Shown here piece by piece: positions 1 through 10,268 of a DNA stretch of 64,000 nt. Both the position numbers and the translations under genes were made by a program. Where the stretch lies: positions 8,184,001 through 8,248,000 of the forward strand of contig JAPFFF010000003.1 in assembly GCA_039105265.1 (NCBI GenBank), in the 5' to 3' direction. The DNA comes from Tritrichomonas musculus. Lineage: Eukaryota > Parabasalia > Tritrichomonadida > Tritrichomonadidae. Each line of letters starts with the position of its first letter. Within the stretch, counting starts at the first letter, position 1. A model generated the notes under the pieces. That model saw only the letters and a program-made list of their open reading frames with translations, made no database searches and had not been told where the DNA came from.

Positions 1-4
1 GCAC

Positions 5-337
5 TCAGTACTCTAACTTCAAGAAAACAGTGAAATTGTCAGGCTTTATTTCGTTTCCTTCTGCGTCTGTAAACCATATCCTAAACTCTCTTTTTGTCCC
101 GACAAATTCGTATTTCCTATTATCGTCCGGAGGAGTCAAATTGGCGTACCAGACAAGAGAATCTTCGTACTCATCTCTTTGAATAAATGAAGCGTGCATT
201 TCTGTTTCTCCGTCCAGATATCCATTACAGGTGGCTCGACAAAATTGGAAGGAAATATATCGTTTATTCAATGAATTTGTGAATTCTGAGGGCAAAATAT
301 TGTTGTATTTCTTGGTAATGAAGTATGTCTTGGGCAT
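5..337 (-). CDS. Polinton small protein, function unknown (110 aa)
   Basis: A complete 110-codon frame with an ATG, read divergently from the long fibre-like gene. I do not recognise the family. The protein is compact, with aromatic and charged residues alternating in what looks like a beta-rich pattern (for example EFRIWF and FTVFLKLEY at the end). It has no signal peptide or membrane segment. Its place inside the Polinton, head to head with the presumed virion fibre gene, makes a small structural or accessory virion protein a reasonable guess, but nothing in the sequence proves this. Confidence 0.6.
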   Translation of the reverse strand: MPKTYFITKKYNNILPSEFTNSLNKRYISFQFCRATCNGYLDGETEMHASFIQRDEYEDSLVWYANLTPPDDNRKYEFVGTKREFRIWFTDAEGNEIKPDNFTVFLKLEY

Positions 338-351
338 TTATTTATTATAAA

Positions 352-3300
352 ATGACAGCAATACTGACTAAACAGAACGCTTTAGACGGTGCATTTATGG
401 GTGGCTCAAAGAATCCTTCCTCAATAAACTGTGATGAAATAAGCGCCAAAACAGCTGATATAGAACAAGATTTGACCGTTGGAGGAGATATAAATTTGGG
501 AGGAATCTCTCTGAAATCTCAGCTCATTAATCATGCGGAAGCTCTGAGCAATCATGAAGAACGAATAACCTCTTTGGAAATGTCCCCTGGCTCAGTTAAT
601 GAATTATCATATGAAGATGGTCTTGACGCCTATTCCCTTGACTTAAACTCCTTGTTGAAAGCAGAAACAGGCGAATACAATATATTGAAAATCAAAATAG
701 ATATTCCATCTGACTATTCAGGAAATGTTTTTACAATAAACTGTTCAACGTTTGGTGAAGCAAAAATAGACGCAAAAAACGGCAAATTTACGAATCCCAA
801 AATCGACTCAAATAACGCAATTTCCTATATTGAAAACGAATTATCCGCCCGAATTTATATGAGTAAGGAATCTCTTGACAATCCTTTTGACCTCTTTACT
901 TCTGGTTTCATGAAAATAAACTTTACAGGAAAGGTTAAGCAATATATTTCAAACAAGGAATCTAACCTCATAAATATCAAATGTAATAATATCGATGCAG
1001 AAAATTGTCTCAAACTTTATACTTCTCCTTTACCGAATTTCTATGAGATGAAGTCGTTTGGGACTACAGAAAATGAACAATATTATTATGCTGATTGGGG
1101 CTATATTCCCGGAACCGAAGAATTTGACAAGCTCTTAGATGGACAAACTTTTGAGTTCCATGATGAGGTATTTGGTACAGATTTCAAACTCACAAAGCAA
1201 AATAATGAATGGGTCGGTAATAATTTGTCATACAATATTCCTGGCTCCAAATCAATCAAAGGAGAAACTGAGTTCTTCAAGCATACATATCAAGGAATTT
1301 TCATTGAGCAAAACGACACAAATCGATACGTCCTAAGGAATTGGATACACAATTATTCCGACAAAAATCCTTTTGAAGTCATTGTTGAGAAAGGACTTTG
1401 TACATTTAACGATTGCGAAGTGGCAAAATACGAAGATAAAGACGGATATTGGAGTGTTCTACTGAAATGTACCAAGAAGGAGTCATGTAATTTTTCGGCA
1501 AGTCTAAATATAAACGGAATAGAATATACCTCTGAATTTGGGTATTCTCATAGCAGTTATGAGTCAGAATCGTGCTATAAAGTTGTTTCAGAAAATTGTT
1601 ATAAATATATTCCTTTCCACTACAATAGCCGAATAGATATTGGGAATCCTCCTTACGGCCTGATACTTTATATGCCCTCTGACAAAGAAGTAATTTTTCC
1701 GATACCAGATGTTTCGTATAAAGAAGGAGGAAATACTTTTGAGTTTCTGGCAGGGTGTGGGTATTATTCTGTCGTACCAAGACCTGAAGCATGCAGTACT
1801 TTATACACAAACTGTAATATACAGACTTCTGGCGTCGTTATTGGGGAAAATATTGAGTCTCATCTTTTTGTTCTAAATTCTTTGGGAAATACAGTAGATA
1901 TAGCAAATAATAGAATATCTGAGCTGCAAAATCTTTATTCAAACCTCCAAAAACAACTAAACGATATGAAAAACAAGACAAATTGGTTTAATTATATCAA
2001 AGATGTTGTGTGTATAGCTGGTGCCACAGTTAATTTTGTCGGCGGTCCAAAGGCGCTTTTATCGTTGGCGGCAGAGGGCATATCAAAGGTAAAAAGATTT
2101 TGTTTTGCTGGTGAAGAGGTTTCGGAAGGAGCGGAGGCAATAGTTCGGGACGTTGATGTTCTTGCTGCTCCAAGAGAGATTCGAACAGCACTGGAATTTA
2201 TTGAAGAAATAGAGGCGTTTGACAAGAAATGTTTCCGATATCTTTGCTATGGAGTTGATGACAATGAGGAGATTAAAATAGACGGAGAGTATGAAGATTT
2301 TCGAATAAATGTTCCGAATTTAGATGTATATGCAGAAAATTGTCCTTCAGCTGTTTGGATTATGTCGATGACAAGAGAACAGAAACCGATTTTGTTGGGC
2401 GAAGAACTGACTAACAAACAGCTGATTACAGCAAAGGCAGTCAAAAAATTGATAGATAATCATATGAAACAGCTCAAAACAGTCGATTTATCGGGATATA
2501 TTTCAAAGGAAGAAGCGGATGGAAAATATGTGTTAAAAACAGATATATTATCCACTGAGAAAATAACTCAAGAATTATCAATCGCTACAAAATTCGTAAA
2601 TGGAACAACAAATGATGAGGAAAAAAGAACTTATATCACAAATTTGGATAGAGATTTATGCGACATATTAAAGAAATCATCTCTTTTTGTGAAAGGCTCT
2701 TGTAATAATGAAGATATTTCAGGAGAATATTTGTATGATAGTGAAGACGCGGAATATTATCATTACAAGAAAGGCGAAAATACTTTTTCTATATACTTTT
2801 TCTATTACGGTGGAACATTCAGATATAATGGAAATTATGTTGTGGACCTAGAGTCTGTAAGTTATTCATACGAACCTGAAGTTTATGACGAATATTGTAT
2901 TCCAAATATAAATTTCGTAAAAAATAATTTTGCTCAGAAAACAGAATTGACCCGTGCTATTGACCAAGTAAAAAGTGAGATTCCTGAAATTATTGAGGGA
3001 CAAACAACGATTCAATTCAAAATTGAAAATAATACAATTCCTGATTTGGATTACGACAAATATCATGAAATAATTGAGCAATATGGACTGGATATTGTTT
3101 CATCAAACAATTTTTATACGGCTCATTATGTTCATGTAGATTATTCGTACAATGACGACGATGATGATCAACCCTCTCAGATAATGCGTATGGAAGGAAG
3201 TAGTTCTGGTCTTTGGATTCTGTATCACAGCCATGAATTAATCAATCCAGGAACTGGTGAAACTCCGGAAATTTTATCATGTTCAATAACCAAAAATATC

Positions 3301-4185
3301 GAACCAACAGACAAAAACGCTTATTCTTCAAGATATGTGTCGAACACTTTTGCTTTGAAAACAGATATTCCTGAACCTGTCGATTTGTCAAATTATGAAA
3401 CAAAAACAACAGCAGAAAGAAAATACGCATTAAAAACAGAAATTCCAGAACCTGTCGATTTGACTAAATATGTAGCAAAAAATGATGATGGTTCATTATC
3501 GGTTAATAGTACCGAAAGTAATATTGCAAGTTTCTTTAGTTCTATTGATTCAAATACACTTACTTTATTTAGATTTGGATATAATGATACTTATAATACT
3601 GTCTTTATGTATAGGTCTTCAAAAACTGCTGATACTGGTGAAGTATTTATATATGTTGATGGTCATAGATTTCAATCATTTAGCATGTTTGGTACTGCAA
3701 GAAATACAACAATTGATTCAAATTTATATGTTTCTGGCAAAATAACATCAAACGGCTCAAATACAATTACTCATTATGCCCCGATAGAAGCGGGCGAAGA
3801 AATATCGGACTATAAGATTGGAAAACCGGTATTTTTATCAGGCCATGTGTATCGTAGAGACCAACAAAAAAATATGTTCGTCAGTTCGACTGCAGAAGAC
3901 ACCACAGACTGTATTTGCTCTGTAATTATAGACGGTTCATGGAAGGAATTTGTTGGTGTCATCGTAGAGGTAGATTCAGAAAACGGATGCGTCAAATTCG
4001 CAACACACGGAGACTATTTATTTTATGTCGATGACGCTAATTTGTATCAAATAGGAGATGTAATTCTATATGACGGAAGGATTTTGGATGAGGATTATGC
4101 CATGACTTTAAAGATTCAACAAAGTATTGTGGGCAAAGTAAGTGCAAAAATAAACGAACATATATTGGCTATTTTCAAATCTTAA
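352..4185 (+). CDS. Polinton fibre/tail-like virion protein
   Basis: A very long frame of about 1,277 residues. The ATG at 352 (MTAILTKQNA) is preferred over the one at 325, because the upstream ATG overlaps the start of the divergent gene at 337. Short repeats of the form ALKTDIPEPVDL / ALKTEIPEPVDL (about 3,350-3,460) and a related YVLKTDIL block (about 2,525) resemble the shaft repeats of viral and phage fibre proteins. A heptad-like stretch occurs near 1,900-1,970, followed by a hydrophobic Ala/Gly-rich segment near 2,005-2,090. The last 130 residues form a separate compact domain. In Polintons such genes are thought to encode host-attachment structures; here that is inferred from repeats and context. 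It converges on the next gene with a 4-bp overlap. Confidence 0.6.
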   Translation: MTAILTKQNALDGAFMGGSKNPSSINCDEISAKTADIEQDLTVGGDINLGGISLKSQLINHAEALSNHEERITSLEMSPGSVNELSYEDGLDAYSLDLNSLLKAETGEYNILKIKIDIPSDYSGNVFTINCSTFGEAKIDAKNGKFTNPKIDSNNAISYIENELSARIYMSKESLDNPFDLFTSGFMKINFTGKVKQYISNKESNLINIKCNNIDAENCLKLYTSPLPNFYEMKSFGTTENEQYYYADWGYIPGTEEFDKLLDGQTFEFHDEVFGTDFKLTKQNNEWVGNNLSYNIPGSKSIKGETEFFKHTYQGIFIEQNDTNRYVLRNWIHNYSDKNPFEVIVEKGLCTFNDCEVAKYEDKDGYWSVLLKCTKKESCNFSASLNINGIEYTSEFGYSHSSYESESCYKVVSENCYKYIPFHYNSRIDIGNPPYGLILYMPSDKEVIFPIPDVSYKEGGNTFEFLAGCGYYSVVPRPEACSTLYTNCNIQTSGVVIGENIESHLFVLNSLGNTVDIANNRISELQNLYSNLQKQLNDMKNKTNWFNYIKDVVCIAGATVNFVGGPKALLSLAAEGISKVKRFCFAGEEVSEGAEAIVRDVDVLAAPREIRTALEFIEEIEAFDKKCFRYLCYGVDDNEEIKIDGEYEDFRINVPNLDVYAENCPSAVWIMSMTREQKPILLGEELTNKQLITAKAVKKLIDNHMKQLKTVDLSGYISKEEADGKYVLKTDILSTEKITQELSIATKFVNGTTNDEEKRTYITNLDRDLCDILKKSSLFVKGSCNNEDISGEYLYDSEDAEYYHYKKGENTFSIYFFYYGGTFRYNGNYVVDLESVSYSYEPEVYDEYCIPNINFVKNNFAQKTELTRAIDQVKSEIPEIIEGQTTIQFKIENNTIPDLDYDKYHEIIEQYGLDIVSSNNFYTAHYVHVDYSYNDDDDDQPSQIMRMEGSSSGLWILYHSHELINPGTGETPEILSCSITKNIEPTDKNAYSSRYVSNTFALKTDIPEPVDLSNYETKTTAERKYALKTEIPEPVDLTKYVAKNDDGSLSVNSTESNIASFFSSIDSNTLTLFRFGYNDTYNTVFMYRSSKTADTGEVFIYVDGHRFQSFSMFGTARNTTIDSNLYVSGKITSNGSNTITHYAPIEAGEEISDYKIGKPVFLSGHVYRRDQQKNMFVSSTAEDTTDCICSVIIDGSWKEFVGVIVEVDSENGCVKFATHGDYLFYVDDANLYQIGDVILYDGRILDEDYAMTLKIQQSIVGKVSAKINEHILAIFKS

Positions 4186-4688
4186 ACACATATTTTGAGA
4201 CTCACTCCATATTTTATGAACTGTGAGTAAATGTCGTTGTAGGCATATTTCATGTCTTCTGTCTTGTTGTTTTTCGTTATGAGAATTTTCGAAATATATA
4301 TCAATTTATCGGAGGAACAACAGGAATTACAGGCGATATCTTCGTCCAATACTAATTCGACTTTATCTGCGTCGGTCAAGAGTTTAATCATATTCATGAG
4401 AGATGTGGTATTACAAACGAGATAAGCATTCACTTTTAGTGGATTGTCCTCATAGACAGAAACGAGCATTTCGAGGAATTTATTTTTTTGCTCGAGGGAG
4501 TCAAGCTGATTGTAGTTCTTTAAATCAGACAAACTATTGGAACGAGAGACTGTTTTTGAGGCGTTAAGTTGAGGGACATTAGGGTAAGTTATTTGGATAT
4601 TGGTATTCTGTTCTTGCGAAATTGATGTATTGTTCTTGCTTTTTGCTTCTGATGACAGTATACGAGCTTGTCGGAGAGTTCCAGACAT
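4182..4688 (-). CDS. Polinton protein, function unknown (168 aa)
   Basis: An ATG-initiated 168-codon frame that converges on the fibre-like gene, sharing 4 bp with its stop. The first 60 residues are polar and rich in Ser, Asn and Gln. The rest looks folded, with a CNSCCSS cluster around residue 123 that could bind metal or form disulphides. No signal peptide, no membrane segment and no family that I recognise. Membership of the Polinton gene set follows from its position between the fibre-like gene and the integrase. Confidence 0.55.
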   Translation of the reverse strand: MSGTLRQARILSSEAKSKNNTSISQEQNTNIQITYPNVPQLNASKTVSRSNSLSDLKNYNQLDSLEQKNKFLEMLVSVYEDNPLKVNAYLVCNTTSLMNMIKLLTDADKVELVLDEDIACNSCCSSDKLIYISKILITKNNKTEDMKYAYNDIYSQFIKYGVSLKICV

Positions 4689-4689
4689 T

Positions 4690-4966
4690 ATTTGAATAAC
4701 AAAAAATTTTCAGGAGTAAAGATTGCTAACAGCTCTATTTAACAGATTTCTTACCTTCATATCTCTGTCATATTTTCGTTGAATCTTCTCTCTTTTGGCT
4801 ATTTTTTTAGGGTCCGTGGGAGGTGTTTGGCTCAATATCCTTCGATAATATTGGAGACGAGATTTGAGTTGTTTCAGAGTAGGTGTGGCGAAAGTTTTTC
4901 TACCGTGCCAGTTTTTGAGAGGGAGGAGAGTGGGCTGTTCTTGTGAAATTTTCTACCAAATAAAAA
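4690..4966. other. Spacer between two Polinton genes
   Basis: A 277-bp gap between the 168-aa gene and the integrase. Most of it is open on the minus strand (roughly 4,710-4,955) and would give a strongly basic peptide rich in Lys, Arg and Gln. I cannot assign it to a gene; it could be a small Polinton gene or part of one. Confidence 0.3.
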
Positions 4967-6844
4967 ATGAATACAAGTAAATTGCTTTACAATAACTCGG
5001 ATGAAATAATAAATCATATCTTATCGGAAACAAACTTGCCGATAGACGATATGTTGAGAGGCAATGACGGGGATGTCCTGAATACCAGCAATAAAATCCG
5101 GATATTTTGTAGATGCCTTTCTGACCCTCAACAAAAAGTAAATTACAAAGCTGAGAGGATACTAGAATGGCTAGGAAATCAGAAAATAGACTCTTTAGAC
5201 GACTATTTGGACTATATGGACGATCCTTCTTATTGCTTCAATCATGGGAGAAAATTTACTTATAACCACGCTTTTACTCGAACAGACATTCAACACGTAA
5301 ATAATTTCTTGAGAATCAACCAAGACAGAATCGATAGATTGCTTTTTGAAAGGATAGAACAACTAAAAGAAGGCATCAAAAGAGTCAATGAATCCAGATA
5401 TAAAGATGCTTGCGAAAGAGCCAAAGAAGAATTGTTCAGACAAAAATTGACCAACAAAAACAAGCCACAATTTGGTGCTGTCAGAGATTTTATTCAGCAA
5501 AATGGCTGCACAACAGACTCTCGCTTTGTGAGTGGAGGGAATAAACACATATATCTCTTTGAAGATACACCCAGAGTTTATACAAGAATTGTGATTCAAG
5601 ATGATGATATACAACAAATTTATGACGAATTTATTGAGGAATGGGAAAAGAGACAAAGACCTAAAAGACCTATTTTTAGAGATACATTCAGCAATAAATT
5701 GAACGAATTTGTTGTTTATAATCATGAGAGACTGTTAGATAAAGAGGAATTCAATAGAGTCAGTAGTAATTGGGGAGAGAGTAGATTATCCGAAGACGAG
5801 AGATACAATAGATACGTCAATAAATTTTATTTCCAGCCGACGACATATACGGCTTATGAAATTCCTCAGGAGCAAAATATTATTGGGTTCAAAACAGAGA
5901 GTAAAATAAGAGCTTTGAAGAGTTTGTTTCCCGATAGACAGGTCAAAATGGCTGAGAATACATCATACTTTCCGCTGAAAAAGAACGCGAAGATGTATCA
6001 GCTCCATAAAGTTTCATCAAGAAATTCCTATATTATCGATTTGATGTTTGTTGATAAATTATGTTATTTGGTCATGATAAATGTCAATACAAGGTATTTG
6101 TACGTTGAGTTGGTCAACCAGATATTGTTTGGAGAAGAGAAAGTCGAAGAGAAGCATCAGAGATTCGCGAAATATGATAAATCAGCAGATACTTACTTGA
6201 AAACCCTCGATAAATTGCTGCAATCAGGTGTTGTAATAAAGAGCTTGACGTTTGATGGAGAAGGTTCTTTTAACTCAAGAAAGGCACAAGAATACTATAG
6301 GACACATGGAATAGAATGGCAAACTGCACCAAGAATGAGAATGGGAAACTATCCAGACTTCATGAAAAAGGAGCAAAAACAGGTAAAAACAGACCCGATG
6401 CACAGTTCTTTGGGACTGATAGATAGAGTCATCAGAACGCTGAGAGATATGGCTTACAATATGGGAATCGGGATAATTACTCCATCAATAATGGAAGAAT
6501 TAGTGAGGCAATATAATAACGCACCTCATAAAACACTCTCAAAATATGCCAGGAAAAGTGTGTCTCCAAAGATGGTTCATGAAGATAAAGAACTGGAATC
6601 GTTGATTGTGATGAATATCTGTAAGGAGAATTATGACATAATGACGAGTAAAGGATTCTATTTGCCAAAAGGGATGTCGGTAAAATTGTATAACGAAAAG
6701 GATGGAATGATGAAGAGAAGGTCCAATGTACAGCCAGGAAAGTATAGAGTTGTTGGGTTCAAGAATGGTTTGTATGAAATTGAAGGACAAAAAAATATGA
6801 GACAAATGATGCCTAGGTGGAAAATTGACTGGCCAACTCTGTAG
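4967..6844 (+). CDS. Polinton retroviral-type integrase (rve family)
   Basis: A 625-aa integrase that would join the ends of the excised element to new DNA. The RNase-H-like catalytic core spans about residues 350-520. The first acidic residue is D358 (YIIDLMFVD), the second D430 (LTFDGEGSF), and the third acidic position lies in the block LIDRVIRTLRD (D486). I believe Maverick integrases of trichomonads commonly have LxDR here, from memory. A long charged N-terminal region comes first. The last 50 residues (GKYRVVGFKNGLYEIEG) look like the small SH3/chromo-like barrel that follows the core in this family. It ends inside the tail of the convergent polymerase gene, a 32-bp overlap. Confidence 0.9.
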   Translation: MNTSKLLYNNSDEIINHILSETNLPIDDMLRGNDGDVLNTSNKIRIFCRCLSDPQQKVNYKAERILEWLGNQKIDSLDDYLDYMDDPSYCFNHGRKFTYNHAFTRTDIQHVNNFLRINQDRIDRLLFERIEQLKEGIKRVNESRYKDACERAKEELFRQKLTNKNKPQFGAVRDFIQQNGCTTDSRFVSGGNKHIYLFEDTPRVYTRIVIQDDDIQQIYDEFIEEWEKRQRPKRPIFRDTFSNKLNEFVVYNHERLLDKEEFNRVSSNWGESRLSEDERYNRYVNKFYFQPTTYTAYEIPQEQNIIGFKTESKIRALKSLFPDRQVKMAENTSYFPLKKNAKMYQLHKVSSRNSYIIDLMFVDKLCYLVMINVNTRYLYVELVNQILFGEEKVEEKHQRFAKYDKSADTYLKTLDKLLQSGVVIKSLTFDGEGSFNSRKAQEYYRTHGIEWQTAPRMRMGNYPDFMKKEQKQVKTDPMHSSLGLIDRVIRTLRDMAYNMGIGIITPSIMEELVRQYNNAPHKTLSKYARKSVSPKMVHEDKELESLIVMNICKENYDIMTSKGFYLPKGMSVKLYNEKDGMMKRRSNVQPGKYRVVGFKNGLYEIEGQKNMRQMMPRWKIDWPTL

Positions 6845-9800
6845 GACCCAGCTTTGCTGTGGTAAAATATTGGGTAATATCTCCTTCAGCATAGTCTGTT
6901 TTGATACATCTCTCGAATTTTTTTCTTGTCGATACGGTCATATTTTTATTCATTTCGAAGCAAGGTTGTCCTTTTGTTAAGTCGAATGTGATGGAATTTC
7001 CGTTATATAGCGTTTCATAGAGCTTCATAACATCTCCTTGAAACTCTTCATTGAATTTATATTTGATAGAATTCTGAGTTAGTCCCTTGCCTCGTATCAT
7101 ATAGTCAATATCTCCAGTAGAATCTTGCAGTTTATCTACATACATTTTCTTCATCAAGAAGAATGATTCAATAGATTCAGGCATCTCATTGTGACCGTTT
7201 ATTTCTGGGAAATCTGAATGGAATTGTCCTAAATTTTTCCCGATAAGTTCGCGGTTATATTTCTCGCGGAAGGCCTTTTCGAGTTTCGGTAAATCCGCAG
7301 ATTCTATATGCATACTATCAGTATCTTGGTAATAAATATGGCATCCTATGTCGAAAGCAAGACACATAACTTCGTTCATTATTCTCTTGGACATGGACAG
7401 AACTTGAATGCCTAATAGGGAGAAATTGAAGTGATTATCTATTTGTTTGAGGGTCTTTATTGCATGGATGTCAGAGTTGTTTAACTGAATATCTTCGACA
7501 ATTTTGTTATAGTTTTTTGCCCAATATTTGTCGAGTTCATCTCCTTCGTGAAGATATTTGTAGTCTTTATCTACTGGCCTCTCTATTGTTTTGCCGTAGC
7601 AGGAATTCATGATGAGTTTGTAGAGATTTTGCAAAGGATTCTTCTGTTTCTTATATTCGAGTCGTTTATTGAATATCTTTTTGATACATTCTTGAATACG
7701 ATAATCTTTCTTTCCATCCCAGTAATATCCTCTTAGTATATTGAATTCTATTTGTTGAAACTCAATAAAGTCCTCCAAAGTAATATTATCAACAACCATT
7801 TTAATGGTATTTCCTTCTGAGAGAATGTCGTTATTTCTGTTTAGGCCATTTATTTTTTGAACGATTAACGGAAATGCATAATGTTTGTTGATTTTTGTTA
7901 TTTCGATTTCGACGATGTATGCTGATTGTTGGGAGAGGAAATTATAGTTGAGTTGGTCATTCTGTATTACCTTTGGACGTCCTTCAACTGTGTATAATCT
8001 ACTCATTGCGGAAGGATATAATGATACTGCATCAAAATCGCAGAGATTCTTCTTGACATGCCATTTCTTGTTATATGCCGTCATACATCTACCACCATAT
8101 ATCGCCTTTGAGCAAAAATACCTCACATGACCGCCTAATTTATAGAGATTTTGGTTGGGATAATAGACTCTTTGATTGAAGACTTCGTTTGCGAGAGACG
8201 ATATGCTGATGAAATTAAATGGGTCGACTTTGAAGTCTTTGATGAATCCTTCACGCAGTTTATTGAATCCGATTCTGAGGATATTAACATCTTGCTGGCA
8301 GTAAAATTCTGCATATTTCCACATGTCAAAATGATTTTCGTCTATTCGGCAGCCAGATATTTTATCGATATTAGTGTTGAATAAATTGTAGTCTTCATCG
8401 GTCCAAATTTTGTCTTCATTTTCTCCTGCTTCGTTAATTGTGCCACAGTTAGTTTGTAGGCGATCAAGAGTATAATATTTGTATGGAAATATCTCTTTTT
8501 GTATGTCAGGAATGTCAAACATTGAGGGTAATTGAGATAATTTGCAGGAAAGAATTGGCAAAGAGTCTTTGAGATGAATTGTTTTGTTATTATATTTTAT
8601 ATCAGCCTTCATTGTTTTTGTGCCTTTGATGATGGATTTGGCGAGTCCGAAAGAGGCCAGCATTCTGATATCATACGCTAAATTGTGGAAATAAACGACT
8701 GCATCATCGGGTAAATAATCTAGTAATTGTTTATTACAGTCTTCTCCTCGGAAAGTTTTATTGATTCGGCCTGTTCTATTCTGTAAGACGCAGAGGAAAG
8801 GTTTGTGAATTTCTGTTGATGTATCTGCTTCAAAATCGGCATACCAATATGTTTTGTTATCATTTTCTGAGAGTTTCTTTTTGTCCTCTTTGATTAGTTT
8901 TGTGCATTGTTCTTCGTTATATTCGAGGTCGATAAGGTCAATATCGTTGATTACTTCTTTGTAGAAAACTGTGTTGAGGACCTTATATTGACCGAATGTG
9001 ATTGGGACGAAGAAGTTGTTTTTCATTAAAGTTCGAACGAGGTCTGATGATGTCATGAAGGTTCTGCAATTTATCCAATGGTCTTTCAAGTACTCTTTAT
9101 TGTATTTGTCTTCTTCGCATGTATCTAGGTGTTTGATATAGTATGTGCTGAAAGGTGTTTTCTCCTCAAGGAAATAGTGCTTATTGAAGACATTCATTGT
9201 ATGAGTTCTATTTGGTTCAGCATTTTCTATACCTAAATAATGTTTATTTGTATCATTCTTTTTGGACCTGACAGAACGTTTTTTGTTTTTTCCATTGGCA
9301 TCTTCGTTAATAAACGATAATTTGACGTGAATTTTGAACTCAGTACATAGTTCGTTTAGAGCTTTTTGGGAGAGATATCTTGAATTAATTCTTAGGCGCA
9401 TTTTGTTTAGTGTATCATCATCATAGCATCCTGTTTGTTGAAGAGCGTAAATGAAACAGCAATCGTCCAATTCCTTTCTCTGTTTGCCTTTTTTGTCTAC
9501 GAGAGATGTGAAAATCTGTAGTTTCTTGAGATATTTTGAGACATTTGATGGGCAGTTTTCACGTACCAAATATTGAAAGAAACTTCCGCCTACGTCATTT
9601 TTTGCCTTAATATTCTGAAATTCACTAAAGCGAACTGCTTCAAAAAGGCTCCATTCGGGTATTTTTTCGGCTCCATTCTCATAAAAATATTCTGGTACAA
9701 CATTCTCTATATCGAAGATGAAGTGTTTTTCTGTTAGATTTTCCATTAATTTGTTGTATATTTCGGGCGTTAATTGATAGGAATGCCATTGATTTTTGAT

Positions 9801-10268
9801 TTTGAAGGCGAGTTTGTATTTGGCGATAATGGGCAAAGAATCTATATATTCTTCAAAGAATTCCTTCAATTTGGGAAGCAATAAGAGTCTGCCGTCCTTA
9901 TCTAATCTCTCAAAGTCGATCTGCCATTTTTTAGGGGAGTATTCTAATTTTTCCATTATTTGATTCACGATTTCTTGTTGTGAGTTGTTCTCCGTCTTGA
10001 GAGGTTTTTCTTCTTGTTTGGGAGGTTCTTCTTGTTTGGGAGGTTCTTGTTGTGCAGGGGTATTGTTCTTGCCTTTGAAAAACCAGTACATTGCATCATA
10101 ATTGTCTAAATCTCCATCGTACCCTTCATACTTAGCACATTCTCGGATGTCGTAAAGAAATTCCTCTTGCGAGTTCCAATAATATGAAAAGTCATGTTGT
10201 AGTTTCTCGTTTATTATCAATTCAAATAGTTCTTGTAATTTTTCGGGAGTAGCTTCGGAGAGTCTCAT
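6813..10268 (-). CDS. Polinton protein-primed family B DNA polymerase
   Basis: A 1,151-aa DNA polymerase B of the protein-primed type, used by Polintons to copy themselves. The 3'-5' exonuclease motifs are visible: Exo I YADFEAD at 476-482, Exo II FHNLAYD at 527-533, Exo III YCQQD at 656-660. Polymerase motif A is DFDAVSLYPS (744-753), motif B KLIMNSCYGK (884-893) and motif C YYQDTDSMH (979-987). A Pro/Gln/Glu-rich linker (residues 70-95) separates a small N-terminal segment from the body. The order and spacing match other Polinton polymerases. The gene reads inward from the right end of the element, the usual place for it. Confidence 0.95.
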   Translation of the reverse strand: MRLSEATPEKLQELFELIINEKLQHDFSYYWNSQEEFLYDIRECAKYEGYDGDLDNYDAMYWFFKGKNNTPAQQEPPKQEEPPKQEEKPLKTENNSQQEIVNQIMEKLEYSPKKWQIDFERLDKDGRLLLLPKLKEFFEEYIDSLPIIAKYKLAFKIKNQWHSYQLTPEIYNKLMENLTEKHFIFDIENVVPEYFYENGAEKIPEWSLFEAVRFSEFQNIKAKNDVGGSFFQYLVRENCPSNVSKYLKKLQIFTSLVDKKGKQRKELDDCCFIYALQQTGCYDDDTLNKMRLRINSRYLSQKALNELCTEFKIHVKLSFINEDANGKNKKRSVRSKKNDTNKHYLGIENAEPNRTHTMNVFNKHYFLEEKTPFSTYYIKHLDTCEEDKYNKEYLKDHWINCRTFMTSSDLVRTLMKNNFFVPITFGQYKVLNTVFYKEVINDIDLIDLEYNEEQCTKLIKEDKKKLSENDNKTYWYADFEADTSTEIHKPFLCVLQNRTGRINKTFRGEDCNKQLLDYLPDDAVVYFHNLAYDIRMLASFGLAKSIIKGTKTMKADIKYNNKTIHLKDSLPILSCKLSQLPSMFDIPDIQKEIFPYKYYTLDRLQTNCGTINEAGENEDKIWTDEDYNLFNTNIDKISGCRIDENHFDMWKYAEFYCQQDVNILRIGFNKLREGFIKDFKVDPFNFISISSLANEVFNQRVYYPNQNLYKLGGHVRYFCSKAIYGGRCMTAYNKKWHVKKNLCDFDAVSLYPSAMSRLYTVEGRPKVIQNDQLNYNFLSQQSAYIVEIEITKINKHYAFPLIVQKINGLNRNNDILSEGNTIKMVVDNITLEDFIEFQQIEFNILRGYYWDGKKDYRIQECIKKIFNKRLEYKKQKNPLQNLYKLIMNSCYGKTIERPVDKDYKYLHEGDELDKYWAKNYNKIVEDIQLNNSDIHAIKTLKQIDNHFNFSLLGIQVLSMSKRIMNEVMCLAFDIGCHIYYQDTDSMHIESADLPKLEKAFREKYNRELIGKNLGQFHSDFPEINGHNEMPESIESFFLMKKMYVDKLQDSTGDIDYMIRGKGLTQNSIKYKFNEEFQGDVMKLYETLYNGNSITFDLTKGQPCFEMNKNMTVSTRKKFERCIKTDYAEGDITQYFTTAKLGPTELASQFST

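Noticed and set aside
1406-1810. 134-codon minus-strand ORF in the fibre-like gene
   Set aside because: Shadow of the long plus-strand frame.
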